A stretch of 64,000 bases of DNA from Paenibacillus sp. S150 (GCF_019352175.1 NZ_JACBYI010000039.1:1-64000); one strand, 5' to 3'. Counted from the stretch's first letter, positions 24,468-32,475 are shown. The notes: generated by a model not told the origin, from the letters alone. Translations and numbers: made by a program.

Positions 24468-25829
24468 ATGGAACGATCAAATTTCGAGTTTCTAAAGAGC
24501 TTCATCCGGAGCTGATGTCCGTGGCGGAGCAGTTGGAGAACAGCATATGGGAAAATTCGAGAAGCGCACTTATTCAAGGCAGACTGTTTGGCGAGTTATT
24601 GGCAACAACAATATCCATACAAGAAAAATTAGAACCAGTGTTTTCCACTAAACAGGTTGACCGTCTGCATAAGCTTGTCCGCGAAGGCCTGTTATCTGAG
24701 GAAATACGTGAGAAATTTGAATGGCTGCGCTGGAATGGTAACACGGATGCTCATGATAGCAGACAGATACATGCTGACATAGCATTGACTGCGCATAGGC
24801 ATGTTTTTGAGCTGGCGTGTTGGTACGTTGAGCTATACGGCTCATTGGCTACTGAATTGCCAAAATATCAAATACCCCTGAAATCGTTTAATCCGCAACT
24901 CTGCCAGTGTTCAATGCTGAAATAGTCGAGAAGGCGATTTCTGATCAGTTGGAATCGCGGCTTCTTCCTTCATTGGATGAGAAATTCCGCTTACTTGAGG
25001 AGACGCTTCTGAGAATGGCTGATGCTCGTACTACTACAGCCCCAGTGAGAAGTATTGAAGCAGAAGGCCCTATACAGCAAACAGTCTCAAATGAACAAGC
25101 TACTGAAGTTGTTGAAATTGCCAAACTGTTGAAGCAGCTGGACTATGATCTGGTAGATAAACGGCCATTTGGTGGAACATTATGGGTTATTGGCGGTTGG
25201 GAATTAAAGGAGGCACTAGGTGCATGGGGCGGGCAAGGAGTACGTTTCCGGTTTGCCCGAAATGGCAGGAACTCAACCAAACGGAAACCCGCATGGGTTA
25301 TATATGGGCAGAATCCCTCAGCACAGCGCTGGATACCTGTAGCAGCAGTAAATGATCCCCTGGAAGAAATGGCGTCTTCTTGGAGTTGCTGGACTGGGTG
25401 GAATATAATCTGCAAACTGCACATCAGAGTGGGCAGCACTATATTTTAAGTAAACAATTGCTGGATTCAGCTCATCTACCTGCTCTGGAAAACAATCTGG
25501 AATGGACGGAAGATCTGATTATTGATGTGTTAAAGAAAAGTAAAAAAGTACGACTGATTGGTTCTTATGATTCTATCGTGGTATCTTTAACGAACACAGT
25601 AATTAAAAATGAAAATGACTTTGTTGCATACATTTTGGAGCGCTACTTTAAAGGACAAGCGAGAGACAAAGATCTGTACCGGTTATTGGCTGAGTTCAAA
25701 TATTCACAAGACGGTCAATTGCTCTATGATACCTCAAATGCAATAGAAAATAATACTGGGCGGATACAAGTGGATGGAAATATGTATTCGTTAAAGACAA
25801 ATGAAGAGGATTTTCACCTAAATATGTAA
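24468..25829 (+). pseudogene. DUF4145-like protein gene broken by several frameshifts
   Basis: AAGGAG then ATG 24468 opens MERSNFEFLKS but stops at once; one base over, the frame continues HPELMSVAEQLENSIWENSR, LIQGRLFGELLA, and WLRWNGNTDAHDSRQ, typical of the DUF4145/RM-associated helical domain. A second shift near 24905 leads to LESRLLPSLDEKFRLLEETL and GGTLWVIGGWELKEALGAW. A third near 25360 leads to the last 149 codons (LLDWVEYNLQTAHQSGQH to the stop at 25829), which I do not recognise and which could be a separate gene. Function unknown; genes of this type often sit with restriction systems. Confidence 0.55.
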
Positions 25830-25915
25830 CTTAAGGAAAGTACTATTCATACTGGATCAATATAAAGTAGATAGGGGAACAATTTGTGTATCCCATAAAG
25901 CAATAAAGCTCGATT

Positions 25916-25961
25916 CAAGCATTGTTCTCTCAATTTGAGATGACGCAATGCTTGTTTTTTT
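25916..25961 (+). terminator. Terminator after the DUF4145-like remnant
   Basis: CAAGCATTG (25916-25924) pairs perfectly with CAATGCTTG (25946-25954) around a 21-base loop and is followed by seven T. The sequence from here to 26141 is AT-rich and otherwise featureless apart from GGTATACTC (about 26101), a possible -10 region for the next genes. Confidence 0.8.
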
Positions 25962-26141
25962 GAAGTGTCGTGTATTGTAAGAAGAAAGATGTAAGAAATT
26001 ATTTTTAAGATTATCTTAGAACTTTTAAGTTTTTTTTAAAACTCATTGATCGCTGAATTATGCGTATAGCTTTAGGCAGATATAAAAAGTACTGTACTGT
26101 GGTATACTCGAACTATAAGTGGAAAATGAGGTGTTCCTGTA

Positions 26142-26321
26142 ATGATGAATCTTACGAAGGACCTTGCTAAATTGATCCGGTTAACGGGTGACCGGGCGAA
26201 GTTGGATGCTAAAGCAAATGGAACATATATTGTATATAAGACAAATGAGGGGCAAATTGTTAGAGAATACAGTACGGGTAAGATCGAAAAAATGAATGAA
26301 CAGGATTTCATCCATGAATGA
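26142..26321 (+). CDS. Small upstream partner (probable antitoxin) of a zeta-type toxin
   Basis: A 59-residue intact protein (MMNLTKDLAKLIRLTGDRAK at the start, MNEQDFIHE at the end), basic in the first half. It overlaps the following toxin gene by eight bases (ATGAATGA), the usual layout of a two-gene toxin-antitoxin operon. I do not recognise a DNA-binding motif. The role as antitoxin is inferred from size and coupling. It is too short for a typical ORF cut-off but continuous and preceded by a weak GAGGTG. Confidence 0.55.
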   Translation: MMNLTKDLAKLIRLTGDRAKLDAKANGTYIVYKTNEGQIVREYSTGKIEKMNEQDFIHE

Positions 26322-26912
26322 GACAAAGGCAACGATGTTTGTGTTTGCCGGTAATAATGGAAGTGGTAAGAGCCAATCCGCAACCTGATCGTTGACAGGC
26401 TTGGAGTAAGTGTAAATATTGATCCGGATGCACTAGCCCGCAAAATCAATAATGGACATCCTGAAAAGAGTAAAGTATCCGCTGGGAAAGAAGCCATAAG
26501 AATAGCCAGGGAATGCATCCGAAATAAATGGGGCTTCACCGTGGAAACTACTTTAGCCGGTGGTAACGTTATAAGGCAGATGAAAGATGCAAAGGAACAG
26601 GGCTTTGAAATCATTATGTTTTATGTGGGTCTAGGGGATGTTCGGCTAAACATTGAACGTGTTGCTTTGCGAGTGAAGAATGGTGGTCATCATATTGAGA
26701 CTGAGGATATCATTAGACGAAATGTAACGAGTTTGGATAATCTGGTATCTCACTTAGACCTGATTGATCAATTAATTGTTGTTGATAATAGTAAAGCTGA
26801 TGGGGAGTTTATTTTTGAAGCAGATAAAAGCGGGATAAAATATTATTTAAATGAATTACCTGAATGGGTCAAAATAATCGATAAACAATTACAGATTAAA
26901 TACAAAACGTAA
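26314..26912 (+). pseudogene. Zeta-toxin family kinase, frameshifted at the Walker A motif
   Basis: ATG 26314 opens MNETKATMFVFAGNNGSGKS, a zeta-type P-loop, and then runs into TGA. One base over, the frame continues NLIVDRLGVSVNIDPDALAR, ARECIRNKWGFTVETTLAGG and VALRVKNGGHHIETEDIIRR to the stop at 26912. The natural order NxxGSGKS-(T)IRNL...NIDPD...ETTL is that of zeta toxins, which phosphorylate UDP-N-acetyl sugars. Loss of a single base at about 26373 (AGCC where AGCAC would restore the frame) inactivates the protein immediately after the phosphate-binding lysine and serine. Confidence 0.75.
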
Positions 26913-26916
26913 AAAT

Positions 26917-26959
26917 AACCAATTCAAATCGGAAACGATTGTAATTGGTTTATTTTTTT
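26917..26959 (+). terminator. Terminator after the toxin gene
   Basis: AACCAATT (26917-26924) pairs with AATTGGTT (26943-26950), with additional inner pairing AATCG/CGATT, and is followed by ATTTTTTTG. Confidence 0.8.
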
Positions 26960-26996
26960 GACATCGCATCGTGTCCACACCTCAAAAAATTCGACA
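26960..26996. repeat. Junction motif at the left end of the second sigK copy
   Basis: TGACATCGCATCGTGTCCAC followed by ACCTCAAAAAATTCGA. A near copy, TGACATCGCGCTGTGTCCAT then TACCTCAAAAAGTTCGA, is at 29861-29898. In both, the second half TCAAAAA(A/G)TTCGA matches the point in sigK (22002-22014) where similarity to the truncated copy begins. It may be an attachment or recombination site. Confidence 0.45.
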
Positions 26997-27487
26997 ACAC
27001 CGGCGAAGACATGGAGGACCTGATCTCCATCGGCACCATCGGCCTGATCAAGGCGATTGAGAGCTACCGCCCGAACAAAGGCACCAAACTGGCGACTTTC
27101 GCGGCTCGTTATATAGAAAATGAAATTTTGATGCATCTCCGTTCTCTGAAGAAGACCCGCAAGGATGTGTCCCTCCACGATCCGATAGGTACGGATAAAG
27201 AGGGCAACGAAATAACACTGATTGATATTCTCGGCTCCGAGGCCGATGATGTGATTAAAGAAGTTGACCTTAAAATCGAGAAAAGCAAGATTTATCGTAA
27301 TCTTGATATATTGGATGACCGGGAGAAGGAAGTAGTAGTCGGGCGTTTCAGCTTAGATACAGGCGGGGAAGAGCGGACGCAGCGGGAGATTGCCAAGGAG
27401 CTGGGCATCAGCCGGAGCTATGTATCGCGGATAGAGAAAAGAGCACTCATGAAGCTGTATCATGAGTTTTTTAAGGTGAAGCGGTAG
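26982..27487 (+). pseudogene. 5'-truncated, diverged second copy of sigK
   Basis: From 26982 the DNA matches sigK from 22002 to its end at a constant offset of 4980 bases, including the stop. The first 60 or so codons (pro-sequence and start of region 2) are missing, so the product could not be a normal sigma factor. Amino-acid differences from the intact copy fall at conserved positions: Cys to Tyr in the AARCIENE motif, Gly to Ser in RFGLD, Tyr to Phe near the end. A patch at 27246-27315 differs at about 16 of 27 codons, all synonymous, while flanks are almost identical. Confidence 0.85.
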
Positions 27488-27516
27488 AAATATTTAAAAT
27501 TGCAGCTTACTTTAAG

Positions 27517-27553
27517 AAATCTAAAGGGATAATATCCTTTTGGATTTTTTTTA
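27517..27553 (+). terminator. Terminator after the sigK remnant
   Basis: AAATCTAAAGG pairs with CCTTTTGGATTT across GATAATAT, followed by TTTTTT. It does not resemble the terminator of the intact sigK gene, so similarity between the two copies stops at the coding end. Confidence 0.7.
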
Positions 27554-28099
27554 TCGTTCAGGAAATTATGCTTCTCAATAATTGTGGATAAGGCAGGTAT
27601 GAAGTTAGGGCAAAATTATAATGCGTCCTAATTGTGCTGAATGGTGCAGAATCTGAGGGTTCTATGCTTTGCAGGAGGAAGCGGGGATATAGCGGGTCCA
27701 ACCGGGGCCGCTACTGGGCAGGGACGTGAAGTGGAATGGAGTGAATGAAGTGAATGAAGTGGAATTCGTAAGAATTAGTACAATTACACGGACGGAAAAC
27801 TCTTAAAGGAATCGTGAAAAAAAGTCGGCTCCATCTAAAAATTAGGGGCCGGCACTAAGTGCGGACATAGCGGAGGGCCAGAGGAATTCCGGAGAAACGA
27901 TAGTGTCCGCCTTTAAAGACCGGTTTCAACCAGTAGTCTTATTCTATTCAGGAAACCGGGCTTTAGCAGCGGCCGGAAGAACCCTCTGAACCCGCAGCGG
28001 ACTTCATTCACATCGTCAACCGCTGATTTTGGTGTTGAGCCAAAAAGGTAATTTAGTAAAAAGGTAATTGAATGTATATGAATTGAACTGGCGTACCTG
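27554..28099. other. Intergenic region without recognisable genes
   Basis: No supported gene is seen in these 546 bases. Local features are a short AGTGAATGAAGTGAATGAAG duplication near 27740-27765 and CCGCTT/CCGGTTTC fragments. Short frames on both strands have no ribosome sites. Confidence 0.5.
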
Positions 28100-28640
28100 A
28101 AAATGCTGATGGAACGCAAGGAGGTTCATAGGGAACTAAAGCGAAGTGTAAAAAGTAACACTAATAGGCTGGAATTCGGGCTTTAACGGGCTTTAGTGGG
28201 ATTTTGTACACTTAATAGTAGCCCGCTCCCTCCAAATGGCTGATTTCAGCCGGATTAGTTGTACTTTTTCCCACTAGGGATGATTCAGGAGCCGAATGCG
28301 CTGCTTTAGTTGTACTTTTTACCACTAAAATGGCTGCCCTTTTTATGAATGTGTTTCAAGTTCATCTTAAATTAGGCGTATCCCCTTAAGGGGGCGAAAC
28401 GGATCGGTAGGGATCCTTTTTCCCGCTAACGCAAGCAAAAAAGGGAATGTGGGAATAAGTTTACCTTTTCCACTTGGGCTTAGCCGCCGGATCTCAGCAG
28501 GAAGGTCTGAGGGATCGGGGAGGAAGAGCTTCAGCCGGCCAGGGAAACCGGAGAGCCCGGGTACCGCAGCCGGCCTTACATCTGAAATGCAAACAGCTGC
28601 GCTGCCCGGTCAAGGACGGCATAGCCGTTTTGTTCTTGAC
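28100..28640. repeat. Second arm of the long diverged inverted repeat
   Basis: This segment read forward matches 1-660 read backward (CGCAAGGAGGTTCATAG, GCGAAGTGTAAAAAGTAACA, repeated CTTTTTCCCACT units, and CATCTGAAATGCAAACAGCT). It contains no gene. Its right end runs into the PadR promoter, so the repeat now abuts a working regulatory region. Confidence 0.7.
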
Positions 28641-28687
28641 AAATCCTTTGTCAACCTATACATTATATATATCGAAACGATATATAT
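28636..28687 (+). promoter_or_regulatory. Promoter and operator of the padR operon
   Basis: TTGACA (28636-28641) and TACATT (28659-28664) are 17 bases apart. The -35 hexamer is part of a perfect inverted repeat TTGACAAA-TCC-TTTGTCAA (28636-28654). Immediately after the -10 is a second perfect palindrome, ATATATATCG-AAA-CGATATATAT (28665-28687), in the place expected for an autorepressor operator. PadR proteins bind AT-rich palindromes in their own promoters, so binding by the next gene product is likely. Confidence 0.65.
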
Positions 28688-28775
28688 CGATTGGACATAT
28701 GACTTGGCTACATTGTAATATATCCTTTGATTTCAGAAGGAGCATTCACTGTGCCGGGAAAGACAGGAAGAAGGG

Positions 28776-29330
28776 ATGGATTTTATGCTGATTTATGTAA
28801 TACTGGGTTTTCTCAGTGAAAAGGATATGACAGGATATGAAATCAAGCAGAAGATGATGTTAAGTACTTCCAACTTTATTGATGCCAGCTTCGGAAGCAT
28901 ATATCCTATGCTGAAAAAAATGGAGAAGGGGGAGCTTATCAGGTATGAAGAAGTGGTAGAGGAAGGCAGATTCAAAAAATCTTACGGCATCACAGAAAAA
29001 GGGAAGAGTGATTTTATTGAATGGTTAAAAACACCATGTACCTTTTCCCCTTTTAATTATGAGTATTTGAATAAGCTGTTCTTCTATAAATATCTTGATG
29101 ATCTTGAGGCTGTCCGATTGATTGCCAGCTTTCAAGCCACTGTCGCCAGTGAATATAACAAGCTTGCCTTGATAGAAGAGAAGCACGTTCACGAGATGGG
29201 TGCATATGAGCATGCGACGTTGATGTTCGGCAAAGAATATTATCAGATGATTATGAATTGGCACGATGGACTCATAAGAAAAATTACAGGAAAGAAGGAT
29301 AATGAACATGAGAATGACAAAGAAATTTAA
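28776..29330 (+). CDS. PadR-family transcriptional regulator
   Basis: A 184-residue protein with the PadR winged helix (ILGFLSEKDMTGYEIKQKMM, SFGSIYPMLKKMEKGELI, GRFKKSYGITEKGKSDFIEW) and a C-terminal helical dimerisation region (Vir_C class). ATG 28776 follows GAAGAAGGG; ATG 28785 is possible. PadR repressors usually control efflux or detoxification genes and respond to phenolics, drugs or lipids. It overlaps the next gene by 29 bases, so the pair is co-translated. Confidence 0.9.
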   Translation: MDFMLIYVILGFLSEKDMTGYEIKQKMMLSTSNFIDASFGSIYPMLKKMEKGELIRYEEVVEEGRFKKSYGITEKGKSDFIEWLKTPCTFSPFNYEYLNKLFFYKYLDDLEAVRLIASFQATVASEYNKLALIEEKHVHEMGAYEHATLMFGKEYYQMIMNWHDGLIRKITGKKDNEHENDKEI

Positions 29331-29862
29331 ATTGCAGCTTGCAGTTAAAGATGTGGATTTGTACAAATGGGTAACTGAGATGACTCCAGCTGAATATGAA
29401 TCCTTTTCAAAAGCTCACAAGGCAATGGGCAGTTATTTTGAAGACGGTGAATTCTATATGGTTAATGTGGAAAATATGGGGAATGAGATGATTGTTCAGC
29501 ACTATCAATTAAAGGAGCACACAGAGGAACATTTGCGTTTCTATTCTGACAGGACAGAAGCATATATATGGCGATGGATACCAGCCATTGTTGGAGTGCC
29601 ATGGGAAATGAAGGTCACGCCTATTGATAACAGCTCTTGCGAATTCAGTTGTACGATTGGAGCGGATTTTCCATCCCGGCTGTTGGCTTTTGCAGCATGG
29701 ATAAATGGGTTTGGCGGATTTTTTATGAGAAAGCATTTAGCTGACGAGGGCTGGAAATTTGCTAGGGATATAGAGAAGAAATTTAATAACGGCAGGAAGC
29801 CAAATTCAAGGGAAGGCGCTGCTGAAACCGTTGCTCGTCAAGTTTGGCTAACTGAAAAATGA
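29302..29862 (+). CDS. Uncharacterised protein co-transcribed with padR
   Basis: A 186-residue soluble protein with no signal or membrane segment. Two regions stand out: EAYIWRWIPAIVGVPWEMKV, and FSCTIGADFPSRLLAFAAWI followed by HLADEGWKFARDIEKKF. The mixed beta pattern ending in a long C-terminal helix is reminiscent of SRPBCC/START-like hydrophobic-ligand proteins, but I do not recognise a family with certainty. Overlap with padR suggests that it is the regulated gene and may bind the ligand sensed by the regulator. AAAGAAGGA lies close to ATG 29302; ATG 29308 is an alternative. Confidence 0.6.
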   Translation: MNMRMTKKFKLQLAVKDVDLYKWVTEMTPAEYESFSKAHKAMGSYFEDGEFYMVNVENMGNEMIVQHYQLKEHTEEHLRFYSDRTEAYIWRWIPAIVGVPWEMKVTPIDNSSCEFSCTIGADFPSRLLAFAAWINGFGGFFMRKHLADEGWKFARDIEKKFNNGRKPNSREGAAETVARQVWLTEK

Positions 29863-29898
29863 CATCGCGCTGTGTCCATTACCTCAAAAAGTTCGAGT
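29861..29898. repeat. Second copy of the TGACATCGC...TCAAAAAGTTCGA junction motif
   Basis: Same motif as at 26960-26996 with one small indel and a handful of substitutions. It overlaps the end of the gene before it and marks the point after which gene fragments begin again. Confidence 0.45.
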
Positions 29899-30184
29899 AC
29901 TTCAGAAATTCAAGGATCTCTTCATTACCCGGATGAATATGTACTTCATAGGCGGATTATTTATTCTGCACGGGGAGATGACGATCGGAAGCCTGCTGGT
30001 ATTTATGAAATATTATGAAATGATGTTCACTCAGTTGGGGGCAATTAATGAGCTTGACATCTCTTTTGAAATTCAGGCAGAAGCAAGAGTAGCGGTTGTA
30101 GGCAGAAGCGGTTCCGGCAAAAGCACGCTGGTGAAGCTGCTGTTAGGGGTCTATTCGCTGCATACCGGAATTGATGGGATTTAG
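29897..30184 (+). pseudogene. ABC exporter remnant (end of membrane domain fused to P-loop)
   Basis: The frame reads FITRMNMYFIGGLFILHGEM and LLVFMKYYEMMFTQL, the last membrane helices of an ABC exporter half-transporter, then jumps directly to FEIQAEARVAVVGRSGSGKS, the Walker A of the nucleotide-binding domain, and stops after HTGIDGI. The usual linker of roughly 50 residues between membrane and ATPase domains is missing, as is everything after the P-loop. It is a deletion remnant. Confidence 0.75.
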
Positions 30185-30292
30185 AGAGAGGCATTCTGGG
30201 GGGCTTTATTTTGCGCTTAAGGCAAATAAACAATATAAGAAAAGGAAAGATAACTTTGAGGAGAATACTTCAGACAAAGGAAGTGTTAAATA

Positions 30293-30936
30293 ATGAATGC
30301 AGAGATGGTCATGCAGGAGCTTGAAGCGCTCGGCAAGGAACGAACCAGGAAAATGTACAGCGCGAATGGCGCGCATGAACCGCTTTTTTGGCGTGGCGAC
30401 AGGGGCAATGAAGCCGATCTTCAAGAAAACCAAAATCAATCAGCCCCTGGCGGAACAGCTGTATGCCACCGGGAATTACGACGCCATGTATTTTGCCGGC
30501 ATCATTGCCGGGTCCCAATGCCATGACGGAAGCCGGTTATGACCGGTGGATGGATGCGGAGGTGGCCGATAAATGGATCGCGAGCGGGGAAGAGCAGAGA
30601 ATGCCGGCAGGCTGGAGCTGCTACTGCTGGCTGCTCGGCAGCCGGCCGGACGATGAATTTGCCGAAAGCAAAATTGCCGGGATGCTTGAGAATGTGGAGC
30701 ATACGATTCATGCTTCTCCGGAACGCACCCAATATGCGATGAACAACTTTTTATACACCGTGGCGGTATCCTATTTGCCTCTTCATGATCAGGCGTGTGA
30801 GACCGCACGGAATGTAGGCCCGGTAGAGGTCAATAAGGACAAGGCAAAGAGCAAATTTCTGAACGCCAGCGAAAATATTCAAAAGGCAGCCGGCAAAGGG
30901 CAGGTTGGCTTCAAACGCAGGCATGTAAGATGTTGA
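30293..30936 (+). pseudogene. DNA alkylation repair protein (AlkD-like), frameshifted and deleted
   Basis: The reading MNAEMVMQELEALGKERTRK, then (one base shifted) VATGAMKPIFKKTKINQPLA and NYDAMYFAGIIA, then (shifted again) DPNAMTEAGYDRWMDAE, VADKWIASGEEQRMPAGWSC and SKFLNASENIQKAAGKGQVG to the end is the AlkD/HEAT-like DNA alkylation repair family. Frame 1 to 2 changes at a T-run near 30390 and frame 2 to 3 near 30510. About 25 residues that normally follow DRWMDA are absent. Three separate lesions show an old inactivation. Confidence 0.75.
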
Positions 30937-30988
30937 GCTGGCGGCGGAAGCTTAGACCCCCGCTGGAAACGACCGCCCGGATATGAAG

Positions 30989-31014
30989 ACCCGGCAGCCT
31001 CGTGGCTGCCGGGT
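30989..31014. terminator. Terminator hairpin after the AlkD-like remnant
   Basis: ACCCGGCAGCC (30989-30999) and GGCTGCCGGGT (31004-31014) form a perfect 11-bp stem with a TCGT loop. The T tract is short (TATT). It may also serve the convergent gene at 31143 on the other strand. Confidence 0.7.
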
Positions 31015-31142
31015 TATTAGGGAGCTGGCGCGGGGAACAGCTGAAGTATTCTTCAGTTTACAGATAGACGCAGCTAAACGTTGAGAACTCACTGCCGCAA
31101 ACCAGCCGCCTTTCCCGAAAAGAAACCGGTGTCAGGGATACT

Positions 31143-31433
31143 TCACGGCTCAAGCGGCTTTTTTTTGGAAATGGCCTTCAGCAGCTCCAGCAGCAGTAAA
31201 AAGGATTTTTCTCCGATGCCTTTCATGAGCTGAATGTGTCTCGCTTCTGAATTCAATACATCCCCGATTGTGCGCAAGCCGTTGCGGCGTAAGATATTAA
31301 TGAGTTTTACGGTTGAATATTGGTTGTTTCCTGAAGTATCAATCTCCATTAAGAACCAAACATCTTGTATCAGGTATTCTTCTTTAATGGGCAGAATTGC
31401 TTTTAACGGTTGATTAAGTGCAAGCTCAAGCAT
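31143..31433 (-). CDS. Small protein with RNA-polymerase-alpha-CTD-like helix-hairpin-helix domain
   Basis: From the ATG at 31433, just after GAGGAGG, it is 96 residues long; an extension to 31520 lies inside the upstream gene. The C-terminal half, STVKLINILRRNGLRTIGDV, LNSEARHIQLMKGIGEKS and FLLLLELLKAI, has the pattern of the alpha C-terminal domain (two helix-hairpin-helix turns), which binds DNA or protein. The first half is not recognised. It follows the HD-GYP-like gene with a 13-base gap, so the two are one operon. Confidence 0.6.
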   Translation of the reverse strand: MLELALNQPLKAILPIKEEYLIQDVWFLMEIDTSGNNQYSTVKLINILRRNGLRTIGDVLNSEARHIQLMKGIGEKSFLLLLELLKAISKKKPLEP

Positions 31434-31446
31434 CGGGACATCCTCC

Positions 31447-32475
31447 TCATCCAATGACTTTCTTAATGATAACAGCCCCCGCCGTTCTGAGATCCAGAAA
31501 TTCGCGATTATCCAAGACAATCAGCGGCTTGGTGGGATGGTTGACGTTGGTCAGGAGAATCTTCCCTTTACGGTCATCCGATAAAATGACATCACAGCCG
31601 ACTTGTCTGGACAGCATCATATCCAGAAAGGTCAGACCGATAACAGGGTCGAACCGGTGAAGAATTATTTGTCTGTGAATTTCTTCAACCGTCTCAAAGA
31701 AGGTAAACGCCGGCCTGTGGGGGCGATCCGAAATCAAGGCCATATACACGTCGGCAAGAGCCACAATTTTGCTTAACCGGTCAAGCTGGCCCCCCTTAAG
31801 GCCCCTTGGATAGCCGCTGCCGTCCTCCCGCTCGTGATGCTGCAGAGCTACGAGGGCAACCCGGTGATCAATGTCGGAATTTTTAAGGAGCTCGTAGCCA
31901 TAAACCGTGTGCTTCTTCAGCAGCTTGAATTCTTGGGTGTCTAATTTTCCGGGCTTTTGGATTAGGGAGGATGGAAGCTTAACTGTGCCGATATCATACA
32001 GCGTCGCCGCAGTTGTGAGCAAAGCCAATTCTTCCTGCTCCAATTGCAAACGCTCTCCAAGAGATGTGGCAATGACCGCTGCACCGAGGCTCTGCTCGTA
32101 CCGGAAGTCCCCCTGGTGCTGCAATTCGGAAAATACCTGGAACAAATTATACCGCTGTGCGGTTTTCCTGATGAAGGGGAGGACCTTATCTTCTATGTCG
32201 GCAATCGGGACAACACCGCTGGTCTGAATGTATGTATTAATTTCGGATAGAGACTTCTCAGTCTGAATTGCGTTGTCGTTGGAATACAGTGGGGACTCTG
32301 ATGGTTCTGCTTCCACAGCTTGAATGGCGCCGGTCTTAATTTGGAAATTGGCGAGCTTCTCAATATGGCTTTCGAGGAGAACGGTTCCTTGCGATATCAA
32401 TAAAGTTCCATTCGCCTGATAAATGTTAGCTAACAAACGCTTCCCTATAAATTCTTCATATTCTTTAACCGCCAT
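31447..32475 (-). CDS. HD-GYP-domain protein with substituted metal ligands
   Basis: A 342-residue protein with an N-terminal region of about 120 residues (start like DUF3391-type: ANIYQANGTLLISQGTVL) and a C-terminal HD-GYP domain. Retained are His189 (KKHTVYGYELL), HHEREDGSGYP (213-223) and Asp242. Altered are the first His of the domain, which reads Gln128 (EQSLGAAVIA where HS is usual), and the HD pair, which reads Tyr160-Asp161 (LYDIGTVKLP instead of HDIGK). HD-GYP enzymes hydrolyse cyclic di-GMP at a two- or three-metal site; loss of two ligands suggests an inactive, perhaps nucleotide-sensing, member. Confidence 0.8.
   Translation of the reverse strand: MAVKEYEEFIGKRLLANIYQANGTLLISQGTVLLESHIEKLANFQIKTGAIQAVEAEPSESPLYSNDNAIQTEKSLSEINTYIQTSGVVPIADIEDKVLPFIRKTAQRYNLFQVFSELQHQGDFRYEQSLGAAVIATSLGERLQLEQEELALLTTAATLYDIGTVKLPSSLIQKPGKLDTQEFKLLKKHTVYGYELLKNSDIDHRVALVALQHHEREDGSGYPRGLKGGQLDRLSKIVALADVYMALISDRPHRPAFTFFETVEEIHRQIILHRFDPVIGLTFLDMMLSRQVGCDVILSDDRKGKILLTNVNHPTKPLIVLDNREFLDLRTAGAVIIKKVIG

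Noticed and set aside
27913..28119. 68-codon minus-strand frame
   Set aside because: No ribosome site and no recognisable fold; lies in repeat-rich DNA.
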